A stretch of 64,000 nucleotides of DNA from Cladorhizidae sp. MBARI D1340-BT2 (Eukaryota > Porifera > Demospongiae > Poecilosclerida > Cladorhizidae): the NCBI GenBank assembly GCA_028752905.1, contig JAQNBH010000011.1, forward strand, positions 6,270,125 to 6,334,124. The letters are read 5' to 3'. Position 1 is the stretch's first letter. Each line of letters starts with the position of its first letter. Both the position numbers and the translations under genes were made by a program. The notes beneath the pieces are model-generated. The model saw nothing but the letters and a program-made list of their open reading frames with translations. It was not told where the DNA came from and searched no databases. Positions 59,201-64,000 of this stretch are shown here, one piece after another.

Positions 59201-61400
59201 CGGATAGTGAGTATTTCATTGATATGCAATCAAACAAAATTATTATATGCAGAATGAAGACGCATGCTCAGTCAGTCCTGCTATTGCTCTTGGGAAATGT
59301 TATCAAGTCAAGTGAAGGTTGTACTGATCCTCCACGAAAACATGTGCTGTTTGGTTGGTGGAGTTCTCCTGTGCAACTGTTACCTAGTCCTTGAAAGGTG
59401 TCTGTAGCTGACCCTGCATGGGTGCAGTCCATGATAGCAACAAGATGTGGTGATGTTGATATTTGTAGGGTATGTACAATACGAGATGAAGCCAAATCTC
59501 CGAGTTGACTTTGTCCAACCTGCAGTCGTCTTCCACCACTCAACGATAATAAACAGGAGCAAAAGAAAACGTTGGATTTACCTGTTAAAACAACAACAAG
59601 AAAGAAAGACTGTGCCCATGTAGACCACACCCAGTTAGATGCATTAATATTAGTGTTCATAGAAATGGTAAAGTGTCATCTATGGTTGTGATCCACATGG
59701 GCGAAGTCTTGTTGGGTTTTCTTCATTAATAGGTCACTCCAGTCAGTGTTGGCATTTGTTTTACGAGGACTCTCGATCATCAACTTTGAAATTTAATTTC
59801 TCGATGTTTTGGCAGGTATCTGGCCGACTTCCTGATAAAGGCTAGTGTCTCGAGAGAATAAATTTCAAGTTGATTATTGAGAGTCATTGTATTTTTTATT
59901 CTTGTTCTTGTAATACTTGTTCTTGTAATATTATAATTATGTGCTTTGGCTCCACCCTATGTTGGGTCGCATGTGCACATTAGTATGGTAACTTGTGTTC
60001 TGCTATATATATATATACATAGAAGGTGGTATAGATTACAGTATTATTATTGTTGTTGTTATTATCGTCATTAAAAATAAACTCTCGCTGACACAGTGCG
60101 GATGACTTTCTTGATAATCAACTTACTCACTCGACGTTTCGGCTCGATGCTCTAACATTAACAAATATCTCTAGAAAATGGTTGTGGTTTCAGGCTCTTG
60201 AGAGTGGCCCCCCAGCATCCAGGTAAGTCCTTGCTATAATCTCGATTGAATTGCTCACCCTTTGGTGCTAGGTTGATGTGCAGTGTCTCCTTCACTAGCA
60301 GTTCCTTCTGTCTTCTCACCTTGTTTAAGATGGTGTCCTTCAAGATGGTGTCCTTCCACAAAATAGAATGTTCATTGTTCCCATGCACATTCAGAAAATG
60401 TAGACTTCTCTTTAGCACACTTTTTACAGGCATCTTGTGGTCCTTTCATTCTGGTTTTGAGTCTTCTGTTGGTCTCCCCTATGTAGTACTTCCCGCAACT
60501 GCAGGGGATACAGTACACAACGTACGAGTGCATACTAAATCCGTCAGTCTGCTAAGTTGTGCCCTCGAGACTTCTTCCTGATCTGAAACAAATCTGTTGA
60601 ATTTCTTACTGACCCTCCTTATGTCTTGACCCACCCATGCTACCTACATAAGGAATTACTACCATAGGATCCTTCTTCCCAGACCCCTGATTGCCTTGTG
60701 TCAGTACCTTATCTTCCTCTCTGTGTTTAGATGTACCTGCAGAGGAAAGATTGTTGAAAGTTTGCAAACAACCATTCTTTATAAAAATAAGGTTCTTCTT
60801 TCCGAGATTGTGGAATGGACTTATGGTGCTGGGTGGCCACTCTCAAGATCCTGAACTTCCACCATAATTTTTCCCGTTTTCTATAATTGGAATAGCACTT
60901 GTATATTTTCCCTTACCTTTCCCCCCTCCCCCCTTTCATTACTGCCGCATCCTGTCATGTGTGCCAGGCTGTGGTTTAATCACGTGGTGGATAACTAGCT
61001 ACTAGTACATATCAATCTCACGTGAGTCTTAGCATCTCGATATTTCTGATGAAGGCAAGAGCATCTGGACGAAATATCCAGTGGGTAAATTTAAGTTGAC
61101 TATCGGAGGAAGTCATGGTACATATCTGTGTATTACAATGTAATAGAAAGCTATCATATGTCGTGAGTTATAAGTCACCATTCCAAACAGTATAATGATG
61201 ATGAATATGATTATGAAAATGAAAGAGGAAAATCATCATTATCATCTTGTCTGTTATTGCCCCAGGCAATGTCTCCAGATGGTCAGACTGTAGTGACAGG
61301 AGCAGGTGATGAAACTCTGAGGTTCTGGAACGTCTTCTACAAATCTCGCTCACACAAGGAGCCGAACTCCCCTCTAAACATGGCCACTTATATACGCTAG
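26293..61400 (+). CDS. FZR1: FZR1/CDH1 (Fizzy-related), APC/C co-activator, 13 exons, 504 aa
   Basis: FZR1/CDH1 activates the anaphase-promoting complex and brings it substrates in late mitosis and G1. Exons: 26293-26337, 26411-26559, 27080-27151, 29754-29850, 29938-30006, 30845-30912, 30995-31178, 34978-35043, 39101-39203, 43774-43961, 52587-52781, 58213-58356, 61266-61400 (TAG). Every intron is GT-AG and exon-end phases agree (0, 2, 2, 0, 0, 2, 0, 0, 1, 0, 0, 0). The start gives [11 protein letters not shown], close to the vertebrate MDQDYERRL. The length of 504 is near the human 496. It is FZR1 and not CDC20 because of DRFIPNR with NELLG downstream, the [20 protein letters not shown] block and the overall N-terminal order. 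Coding sequence is about 1.5 kb of 35.1 kb. A possible AATAAA lies at 62447. Confidence 0.96.
27285..27600 (+). repeat. 41-bp minisatellite with alternating 82-bp order (FZR1 intron 3)
   Basis: About eight copies of GGCATTTCA(C/A)CCTACTTGCT(C/G)TGGCCTTCCTCATGGTGAC(T/C), shown with variants. The two variant types alternate strictly through most of the array. Confidence 0.92.
27630..29050. other. Middle of FZR1 intron 3, unassigned
   Basis: Begins with a short AAGGCCAAGTATGTATG repetition (27680-27745). Two or three minus-strand frames of 80-135 codons lie at 27647-28473, but no domain is recognised and no splice pattern was found. It may be an old element. Confidence 0.3.
29050..29610 (-). 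repeat. 40-bp minisatellite (FZR1 intron 3)
   Basis: About 14 copies of TGATGAAGGACAGGACAGGG plus GGTAGCTGTGTTTCCCTGC(T/A), with one partial extra unit near 29310. Since 40 is not a multiple of three, the long minus-strand frame cycles through three phases and is not a gene. Confidence 0.95.
30131..30375 (+). repeat. Interspersed repeat family, copy B (FZR1 intron 5)
   Basis: Landmarks are GAGCTACATAGCGCTAAGTTG, TACAGCAAAGAAATCCACCC, CCTCAAGGACGGAGGG, GTGGTTCCTGGTAAGCATAG and AAGAGATGATCCAAGACAA. It is closest to copy C at 34310. Confidence 0.6.
30395..30470 (+). mobile_element. Short Penelope-terminus-like foldback (FZR1 intron 5)
   Basis: CAACTTGAAATTTGTC (from about 30407) is a perfect inverted match to GACAAATTTCAAGTTG (to about 30464). 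Between them lies AGAGCATCTTAGCCAAAATG, which resembles AGAGCATCGAGCCGAAACGT at the Penelope-like element ends near 60140. It is probably a degraded terminal fragment. Confidence 0.45.
31560..31850 (+). repeat. 18-bp pyrimidine-rich minisatellite (FZR1 intron 7)
   Basis: About 16 copies of TGCTCTGCTCTCCTTCCC. The tract is almost pure C/T on the plus strand and could form triplex DNA or bind polypyrimidine-tract proteins. Confidence 0.95.
32507..33590 (+). repeat. 28-bp minisatellite (FZR1 intron 7)
   Basis: About 38 copies of GAGTTACCCTCCATAGCTGA plus CCCTCAGT, with GGT/GGC and CTTAGC or CGGTAAC variants grouped towards the right end. A longer block with CTTAGC and TACACTCC variants is duplicated at about 32920 and 33035. 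Confidence 0.95.
33900..34309. other. FZR1 intron 7, low-complexity and unassigned
   Basis: Contains a GTGTGTGCG tract (33917-33955), a short GTTTGTTTGTTGTAATTATT repetition (34170-34220) and AT-rich sequence. No gene is seen. Confidence 0.5.
34310..34560 (+). repeat. Interspersed repeat family, copy C (FZR1 intron 7)
   Basis: Shares AAAGCTACGCAGTGCTACGT, ACAGCAATGAAATCCATCC, AGGAGCACCTC, CTCAAGAGCGAAGGAG and GTGGTTCCTGGTAAGCATAG with copies A and B. Confidence 0.6.
34860..34972 (+). repeat. TG/TC microsatellite before FZR1 exon 8
   Basis: TTATTATTATTA, then mixed TGTGTG and TCTCTC runs up to the TGTACAG acceptor at 34977. It serves as the pyrimidine-rich part of the 3' splice site. Confidence 0.85.
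35050..35885 (+). repeat. 33-bp minisatellite of GTAAGT donor-like sites (FZR1 intron 8)
   Basis: About 25 copies of GAGTAAGTTT(T/A)GCATAGAG plus AGCATCCTATTGAG. It starts directly after the exon 8 donor (35044), whose sequence GTAAGAGAACCAAGTTTTGC is itself a diverged first unit. Almost every unit holds GA|GTAAGT, a good 5'-splice-site match in the sense of the gene. As 33 is a multiple of three, long frames exist on both strands, but they are not in the FZR1 frame. Confidence 0.95.
36600..37035 (+). repeat. 28-bp minisatellite (FZR1 intron 8)
   Basis: About 14 copies of CATAAACTAGCTATAGCCTT plus GCTATACA, with variant and shortened units (for example TTTACTACATA, and CTCGCTATAG near 36920). 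Confidence 0.92.
37085..39095 (+). repeat. 40-bp minisatellite running into the FZR1 exon 9 acceptor (intron 8)
   Basis: About 48 copies of TGCATCTTGATTGCTATTAC plus TGTGCACACACTGGTATTAT. It is interrupted once at 38567-38661 by unrelated sequence with a 16-G run. The standard unit has no AG; a TATAG variant occurs in about nine units. The last unit is cut and continues directly as TGCATCTTGATTACAG into exon 9 (39101). Confidence 0.96.
39204..39785. other. Start of FZR1 intron 9, unassigned
   Basis: A 65-codon plus-strand frame (39494-39691, with [20 protein letters not shown]) is not recognised and has no supporting splice sites. Nothing else is visible. Confidence 0.35.
39815..40515. mobile_element. 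Candidate MITE with ACCCGGGTAAAA-type ends (FZR1 intron 9)
   Basis: The left side has GGTTTTACCC, TTACCCGGGTTTTGGTTTTACCC. The right side (40380-40503) has GGGTAAAACCCGGGTAAAA and CCCGGGTAAAATGCAAAC in inverse sense. Possible ends GTTCGCAGGTTTTACCC and, reverse complemented, GTTTGCATTTTACCC. The target duplication is not clear. Confidence 0.45.
40525..41280 (+). repeat. 23-bp minisatellite (FZR1 intron 9)
   Basis: About 26 regular copies of TAGCTCCTTCATAGTCTGGCCCG (variants GCTCA, GCCTG, GCCCA) to about 41110, then looser copies to 41280. Confidence 0.95.
41650..42105 (+). repeat. 56-bp minisatellite (FZR1 intron 9)
   Basis: About eight near-identical copies of ACAATGCAACTCCTACCTAG, CCAGCCATGGCTGACTACTA, CAACACAGAGTCCTTC. 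A CCATAG variant appears in two of them. Confidence 0.95.
42106..42715. other. FZR1 intron 9, unassigned
   Basis: Mixed sequence with a GAGAGAGAGA run at 42161 and a pyrimidine-rich stretch. No gene seen. GTCCGCACTAGAC at about 41297 and GCTAGTGCAGACAC at about 42655 are roughly inverted and might bound an old element. Confidence 0.35.
42720..43150. repeat. Tandem and inverted repeats of about 80 bp built on TATCCCGGGATA (FZR1 intron 9)
   Basis: Three to four copies of a unit holding CCCTCACTAGGGACATCC, GGGATAGTCCCAAGTATCC, CGGGATACAAGTATTCTGGT and ACCCATGCTGTACAGTCAGT. The first copy (42725-42800) is inverted relative to the rest. The units are rich in small palindromes. Confidence 0.85.
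43172..43730 (+). repeat. 54-bp minisatellite before FZR1 exon 10 (intron 9)
   Basis: Just over ten copies of CATGTGTGCATGGGAAGGAC, TACTGCAGCCCACGATGTGC, CTGCGTAATGCAGT. It ends in a TG run 30 bp before the exon 10 acceptor. 54 is a multiple of three, so open frames occur on both strands; none is in the FZR1 frame. Confidence 0.95.
43962..44449 (+). other. Start of FZR1 intron 10
   Basis: Opens with about 110 bp of G-rich GGAGGAGAGGGG sequence (43965-44070), followed by unassigned sequence. GTGCAG followed by GTCTGGAGATAT at 44214 looks like a degraded copy of the next exon's start (K-V-W-R) but has a stop within eight codons. Confidence 0.5.
44450..52385 (+). repeat. Giant 40-bp minisatellite, nearly 8 kb, about 200 copies (FZR1 intron 10)
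   Basis: The unit is GGTGTGCAGTCTAATCTATA plus GGC(T/C)(T/C)GTAGAG(G/A)TAGTAAAT. Deleted variants such as ATAGGATAGTAAATG recur, most often in 45500-46620. A set of rare variants (TGCAATCTAATC, CTTATCTATAG, GGTCTGCAG, GTATAATATATAG, AATTTGTGCAG) occurs at about 47508-48890 and again in the same order about 2,919 bp downstream, so a block of over 2 kb is duplicated. It occupies most of the 8.6-kb intron. Confidence 0.97.
52810..53163 (+). repeat. 58-bp minisatellite, left part (FZR1 intron 11)
   Basis: Units of GTAGTGAGGAGCCCAAGAGC, GCTAATAAGTGTAGTGATGA, GCCTAAAGGTGCTAACAC; each is itself two related halves. It is split by the PIF/Harbinger insertion at GAGCCTAA and resumes at 56397. Confidence 0.95.
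53190..53300. repeat. Left subterminal GCGAAGC / GCTTCGC palindromic repeats of the Harbinger element
   Basis: A run of GCGAAGCGAAGCGACGCGAA is followed about 35 bp later by CGCTTCGCGTCGCGTCGCTT in inverse sense, with CACAATAT and ATATTGTG also inverted. Matching GCGAAGC repeats lie near the right end (56325-56360). These may bind the transposase or the MADF protein. Confidence 0.75.
53382..54413 (+). CDS. PIF/Harbinger-encoded MADF (Myb/SANT-like) DNA-binding protein, 4 exons, 276 aa
   Basis: Exons 53382-53501, 53571-53749, 53808-53933 and 54008-54413 (TAA); all GT-AG, phases 0, 2, 2. The start is the ATG of [18 protein letters not shown]. Residues 1 to about 95 form a MADF domain: [43 protein letters not shown], then a Lys-rich run and [15 protein letters not shown] Gln/Glu/Thr-rich linker follows, then a basic KKRRRVDG stretch (possible nuclear signal) and a C-terminal part reading [16 protein letters not shown], a BESS-like helix. 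In this superfamily the accessory protein helps the transposase into the nucleus and onto the ends. For exon 4 the acceptor TTTATAG is used because the next AG, 5 bp on, gives an immediate stop. Confidence 0.88.
54502..56209 (-). CDS. PIF/Harbinger DDE transposase (DDE_Tnp_4), 8 exons, 428 aa
   Basis: Minus-strand exons: 56209-55973, 55897-55787, 55731-55551, 55490-55373, 55314-55091, 55035-54957, 54896-54666, 54607-54502 (TGA). All introns are GT-AG with joining phases (0, 0, 1, 2, 1, 2, 2). The N-terminus has a basic [12 protein letters not shown] run. A helix-turn-helix-like region follows ([31 protein letters not shown]). The catalytic triad is visible: GAIDGKHI (first Asp), [10 protein letters not shown] (second Asp) and [18 protein letters not shown] (Glu). 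[20 protein letters not shown] is the usual strand between. It ends [18 protein letters not shown]. No frameshift or stop is present. The eight small introns match the usual pattern of animal Harbingers with introns, and the protein could be active. Confidence 0.93.
56397..56795 (+). repeat. 58-bp minisatellite, right part (FZR1 intron 11)
   Basis: Continuation of 52810-53163 after the insertion. The last units diverge (TGATGGGCCTAAAGCTGC, GAGGATGAGGAGCC) and fade near 56795. Confidence 0.93.
57055..57985 (-). repeat. 39-bp minisatellite (FZR1 intron 11)
   Basis: About 23 copies of GAGCCATCGCACACTCTCTG plus TG(A/T)ACTTACTTGAGACATG. 39 is a multiple of three, so it is open in several frames on both strands; the 279-codon plus frame has no start-context or splice support. 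On the minus strand each unit contains CAAGTAAGT, a near-perfect donor consensus. Confidence 0.95.
58540..58765 (+). repeat. Short irregular repeat (FZR1 intron 12)
   Basis: Five to six copies of GTATATAAGCAAGCTAAACA plus GGTGCTGGCTAAATTGGACCA with deletions. Confidence 0.85.
58790..59765. other. FZR1 intron 12, unassigned
   Basis: A 130-codon minus frame (59660-59268) is not recognised. The rest is mixed sequence. It may be an old non-autonomous element. Confidence 0.35.
59768..59886. mobile_element. Foldback element with hammerhead-like core (FZR1 intron 12)
   Basis: ACTCTCGATCATCAACTTTG (59769) mirrors CAAGTTGATTATTGAGAGTC (to about 59884), with AAATTTAATTTCTCGA against TCTCGAGAGAATAAATTT inside. 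The loop side has TCCTGATAAAGGCTAG, close to the CTGATGAAGGC of hammerhead motifs. It is similar to 30395-30470. Confidence 0.55.
60098..61115 (-). mobile_element. Penelope-like element remnant with inverted terminal motifs
   Basis: Minus-strand 60524-60158 encodes a GIY-YIG nuclease: [20 protein letters not shown], stop at 60372, then continuing in another frame with HILW-type [42 protein letters not shown]. The reverse transcriptase is missing. Both ends carry related inverted sequence: GATGACTTTCTTGATAATCA at 60103 and, reverse complemented, ATGACTTCCTCCGATAGTCA near 61113. Next to each lies an AGAGCATC...GAAA motif, as in the terminal repeats of Penelope-like elements. It lies antisense in FZR1 intron 12. 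Confidence 0.78.
61041..61082 (+). ncRNA. Hammerhead-ribozyme-like motif of the Penelope-like element
   Basis: CTGATGA (61046-61052) and GAAA (61071-61074) are the two core boxes, and GATATTTC before and GAAATATC after are complementary. Penelope-like elements are known to carry hammerhead motifs in their terminal repeats. Activity is not shown, and the closing stems beyond the core look weak. Confidence 0.45.
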
Positions 61401-62520
61401 CCTCAATTTCTCACAAATCATACAGTACATCACATGCAATCACAATAGTGGTGGTATGTTAGGATTGATGGTGTTATGGAATCAATGTGATTATGTAGTT
61501 AAGGACCACAGAGCGGTTTAGTTTCTGAATTACACTATATTTTGTCATATTCTCAATCGACTCGGCGGCACATCATGCTCTCAGGATCCTCACGGTGTTT
61601 GTGTCACAATCTCAGTTATACTCATGGCTTCTGTGTCACTTTCTCAGTATACTACTCAGCTTATGTATGTCATGTTCTCAGTATACTACGCCATCATTAT
61701 TATTCAGTTATACTATTTATGACACATCACTATGACAATCTTTGTTGGACTTCTCTTGTGGAAAAATGTCCTCTTTTCTCACCTTCTTTATATTTTCAAT
61801 TTTCATCATTCTTTTTTTTTCTCCATGATTTTTTCGGTGTGTGATTTCTGACTTTTTTGGCATATTATTATAGCCTATGCTGTGTGAGAGGTGTAAGTCT
61901 CACACATCCTGACTAAGAGAGGTGCTAGTTGCACTCCAATACTTGGAGCAGCTAGTATAACAAGAACTAATCGGTAAGCACATCAGAAGTATGAACTACA
62001 TCAACTATCACTTGCAGGAGGTCTACGCCACGGAACTTTATACCCAAGGTAACGCTCTATGACAACCCTGGGAATATCCTTTACGTTAGAGTGTGTATTA
62101 GCAACAAATGCTAAGCATCTATATAGTGGTGAGTGAAGGTGCAACAGAGTGCTCGTACCAACTGCTCAGACAATGCTCCCCCTACTCTATATGAGAACAC
62201 AGATGGTGTGTTTAATGCTGTAATCTATGAGGACATGATACTGCCATTACTAATGCTCCAGAACAGCAACTGCTATAATTATACAACATGCATTATGTTA
62301 TTGAGAACTGATATCCTTGCAGTTATTGACTATCAGCTTAATGCTAACATTGTGTGTGTGTGCATGCGTGTGTGGTAGCTATAATTATAGTTAATGTAGA
62401 ATGTATGTCTGCATGTAGTCTATTACAAATATGAGAAAAACTTGTTAATAAATAGATCCATGCACCTATCAAACCTGTTGCACATCAACACTGCATGCGA
62501 TCAACTTCATTAATGAAAAA
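61401..62520 (+). other. FZR1 3' flank / probable 3' UTR
   Basis: No further coding exon is recognised. An AATAAA occurs at 62447-62452 and could be a polyadenylation signal; an earlier variant may be used instead. Confidence 0.4.
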
Positions 62521-62525
62521 GCATA

Positions 62526-62735
62526 GAGCCATTGCTCTAATGAACACATGAGAGCCATTGCTCTAATGAACACATGAGAGCCATTGCTCTAATGAACACA
62601 AGAGAGCCATTGCTCTAATGAACACGAGAGCCATTGCTCTAATGAACACGAGAGCCATTGCTCTAATGAACACATGAGAGCCATTGCTCTAATGAACACA
62701 AGAGAGCCATTGCTCTAATGAACACATGAGAACGC
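62526..62735 (+). repeat. 26-bp minisatellite
   Basis: About eight copies of GAGAGCCATTGCTCTAATGA plus ACACAT; some units lack two bases (ACGAGAGCC). GAGCCATTGCTC is itself nearly palindromic. Confidence 0.93.
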
Positions 62736-62814
62736 AGAGATGATATTTCTAAAGAAAATGCACCAAACACCAAAGCGTGTGAGGTTGAAGAATCTCTTAT
62801 GAATTGAAATACCT

Positions 62815-63420
62815 AAACATCACACCTCATACATCAAGGACACTAACGAGTTCATTAAGGTAATTAGGAAATGCCTCCAGAAGGCCTCCACACTCCACAT
62901 CCATCACCACACCAGGATGGGGGCTCCAAAACACGAGAAACTTTTATTCTCTCTTCCTAGATAAGCACATGCCTATATATATATTGACAGGTAAAGTGTT
63001 TAAACTGGAATAGTCGTGGGGCACAAAATTTCTACTGACTTGCATACATCTTGATGGCGTCCACCAAAGAAGAGTTCCTAACCAATGCAACTAAACTGCT
63101 TCTCTAGAGAGATACCTGGATCAAATATGGATGGGAGATGCAGATAAACCAAGCAGAGTTTGCATCACCACAAGCTGAAATTCACATTCGACCACTAAGA
63201 TGACTTGGTCGAATTTCTAGAGCAACAGATTCGGAACAATGGGCACACTTTAAGCACTAACCACATTTTAAGCCTACAAAGAAATCCCAATACACACTCG
63301 ACCACTCTTGCCACCATAAAATATGTTCTGACAGAGGTGATGCTAATCAGAGGTGATGCTGCGAGCATCCTTAGATTACCAACAGAAGAACACAAGCACA
63401 GAGTTTGAGGTTAGAAAATC
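62815..63420 (+). mobile_element. Possible Penelope-like RT remnant
   Basis: Around 62830 the frame reads SYIKDTNEFIKVIRK, like the start of the Penelope RT block. At 63165-63408 it reads KFTFDH, then LVEFLEQQIRNNGHTLST, like the end of that RT. The core between is not recognisable and stops occur. A very old copy is the best reading, but it is uncertain. Confidence 0.35.
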
Positions 63421-64000
63421 CTCAAGCAAACTCATATGCCAGTATTTAACCAATCGCCTTCTACATTCAGGCTCATCATCTGCAAAGCAATAAAGTGAAT
63501 CTAAAACAAACATCCATTCATTACTAAAATCTCTACCACATCAGCATAAAATTGGCAATCAAAAATGATTCCAAGTATTAACACTAGTTGCTAGACTATT
63601 AGCCTTCAGTAAGGGTGAGACAAATTTGATTGCCTCTGCAACCATAAATATGCAGCACCAAAAGCGACCATAGACCCGCTACATGACTTCCCGAGGTCCC
63701 CCCCTCCAGTTCTCCTTAACCCTGACAATAACACTAGCCATAGTCTCTGTCTAGCCCCAGCCCTAGATATAAACCTGAGACCCTTGCCTCTGCCAAGCCC
63801 TAATCCTAAGCCATCCTCAATATGCCCTAAAATCAAGCTATACAATCCAAAACCAAAAGATAACCTTTGGCCCTGGCTTCTGCTTAGACCTAAGCCTAGG
63901 ACACAACCACACACTGGCTCTACCATCTAAGAAAAGAATATTATACGTAATCCACTTGCCTTAACCCTGGCCTCCATTACAAGAACAAAAATGTCCAACT
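63421..64000. other. Window end, no gene recognised
   Basis: From 63660 the plus strand is rich in loosely repeated CCCTAA, CCTAGCC and CCCTGGC words. The minus-strand frame there (Gly/Leu-rich) is a by-product of that composition. Confidence 0.4.

Larger units (their letters stand above)
30995..61400 (+). other. FZR1: FZR1 exons 7-13: WD40 propeller and IR tail
   Basis: Residues 168-504. Exon 7 ends with [20 protein letters not shown] and [10 protein letters not shown]. Exon 9 has [12 protein letters not shown], exon 10 [11 protein letters not shown] and [13 protein letters not shown]. Exon 11 has [20 protein letters not shown] and IRFWNT, exon 12 [19 protein letters not shown], exon 13 [15 protein letters not shown]. 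This propeller reads D-box and KEN degrons in known orthologues. The protein ends TYIR; the final Ile-Arg docks on APC/C subunits in this family. No blade is missing, so the gene looks functional despite its very large introns. Confidence 0.94.

Noticed and set aside
63660..63930. Interstitial telomere-like CCCTAA tract
   Set aside because: The words are irregular and mixed with CCTGGC and CCTAGCC; there is no true hexamer run.

Overview
The window is eukaryotic, from an invertebrate animal. It has GT-AG introns with consistent phases, conserved metazoan genes and animal-type transposons (hAT, PIF/Harbinger, Tigger-like, Penelope-like and LINEs). An early-branching aquatic animal such as a sponge is plausible, but that assignment is inference and no species is named. 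There are no operons, CRISPR arrays, tRNAs or rRNAs.

Three host genes can be rebuilt exon by exon. EBP2 (EBNA1BP2, ribosome biogenesis) lies on the minus strand at 5732-1929, with 6 exons and 361 aa. CFAP144 (FAM183, cilia/flagella) lies on the plus strand at 10077-17128, with 4 exons and 139 aa. FZR1/CDH1, the APC/C co-activator, lies on the plus strand at 26293-61400, with 13 exons and 504 aa. In all three, every junction has GT/AG ends, every phase joins, and the proteins keep family landmarks: C-box and C-terminal Ile-Arg in FZR1, the RPDDYF block in EBP2, and the VHQN and RLNHFR blocks in CFAP144.

Region by region: 1-1909 is the 3' part of a hAT element ending 19 bp short of the EBP2 stop codon. 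1929-5732 is EBP2, with a Tigger-like remnant in an intron. About 6355-8310 is a dead LINE whose ORF1 begins with a 2A-like peptide and a PHD finger. 10077-17128 is CFAP144, with a decayed RT element and minisatellites in its introns. 17164-18435 is a pseudogene copy of the last two EBP2 exons. 20985-25060 is a cluster of related decayed RT/nuclease element copies. 25200-25500 resembles the EBP2 upstream flank. From 26293 to 61400 FZR1 has only about 1.5 kb of coding sequence; its introns hold some 15 minisatellite arrays that make up roughly half of the gene span. The largest is a nearly 8-kb array of 40-bp units in intron 10. Intron 11 holds an apparently intact 3,233-bp PIF/Harbinger transposon with a perfect TAA target duplication. 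Intron 12 holds a Penelope-like GIY-YIG remnant flanked by hammerhead-like terminal motifs.

The most unusual feature is FZR1 intron 8. It opens with about 25 tandem 33-bp units, nearly all carrying a GTAAGT 5'-splice-site match, starting at the real donor. It closes with a 40-bp minisatellite that runs into the real acceptor. Any use of a decoy donor would meet the same stop codon just after exon 8, so the array could in principle act as a splicing switch; this is a hypothesis.
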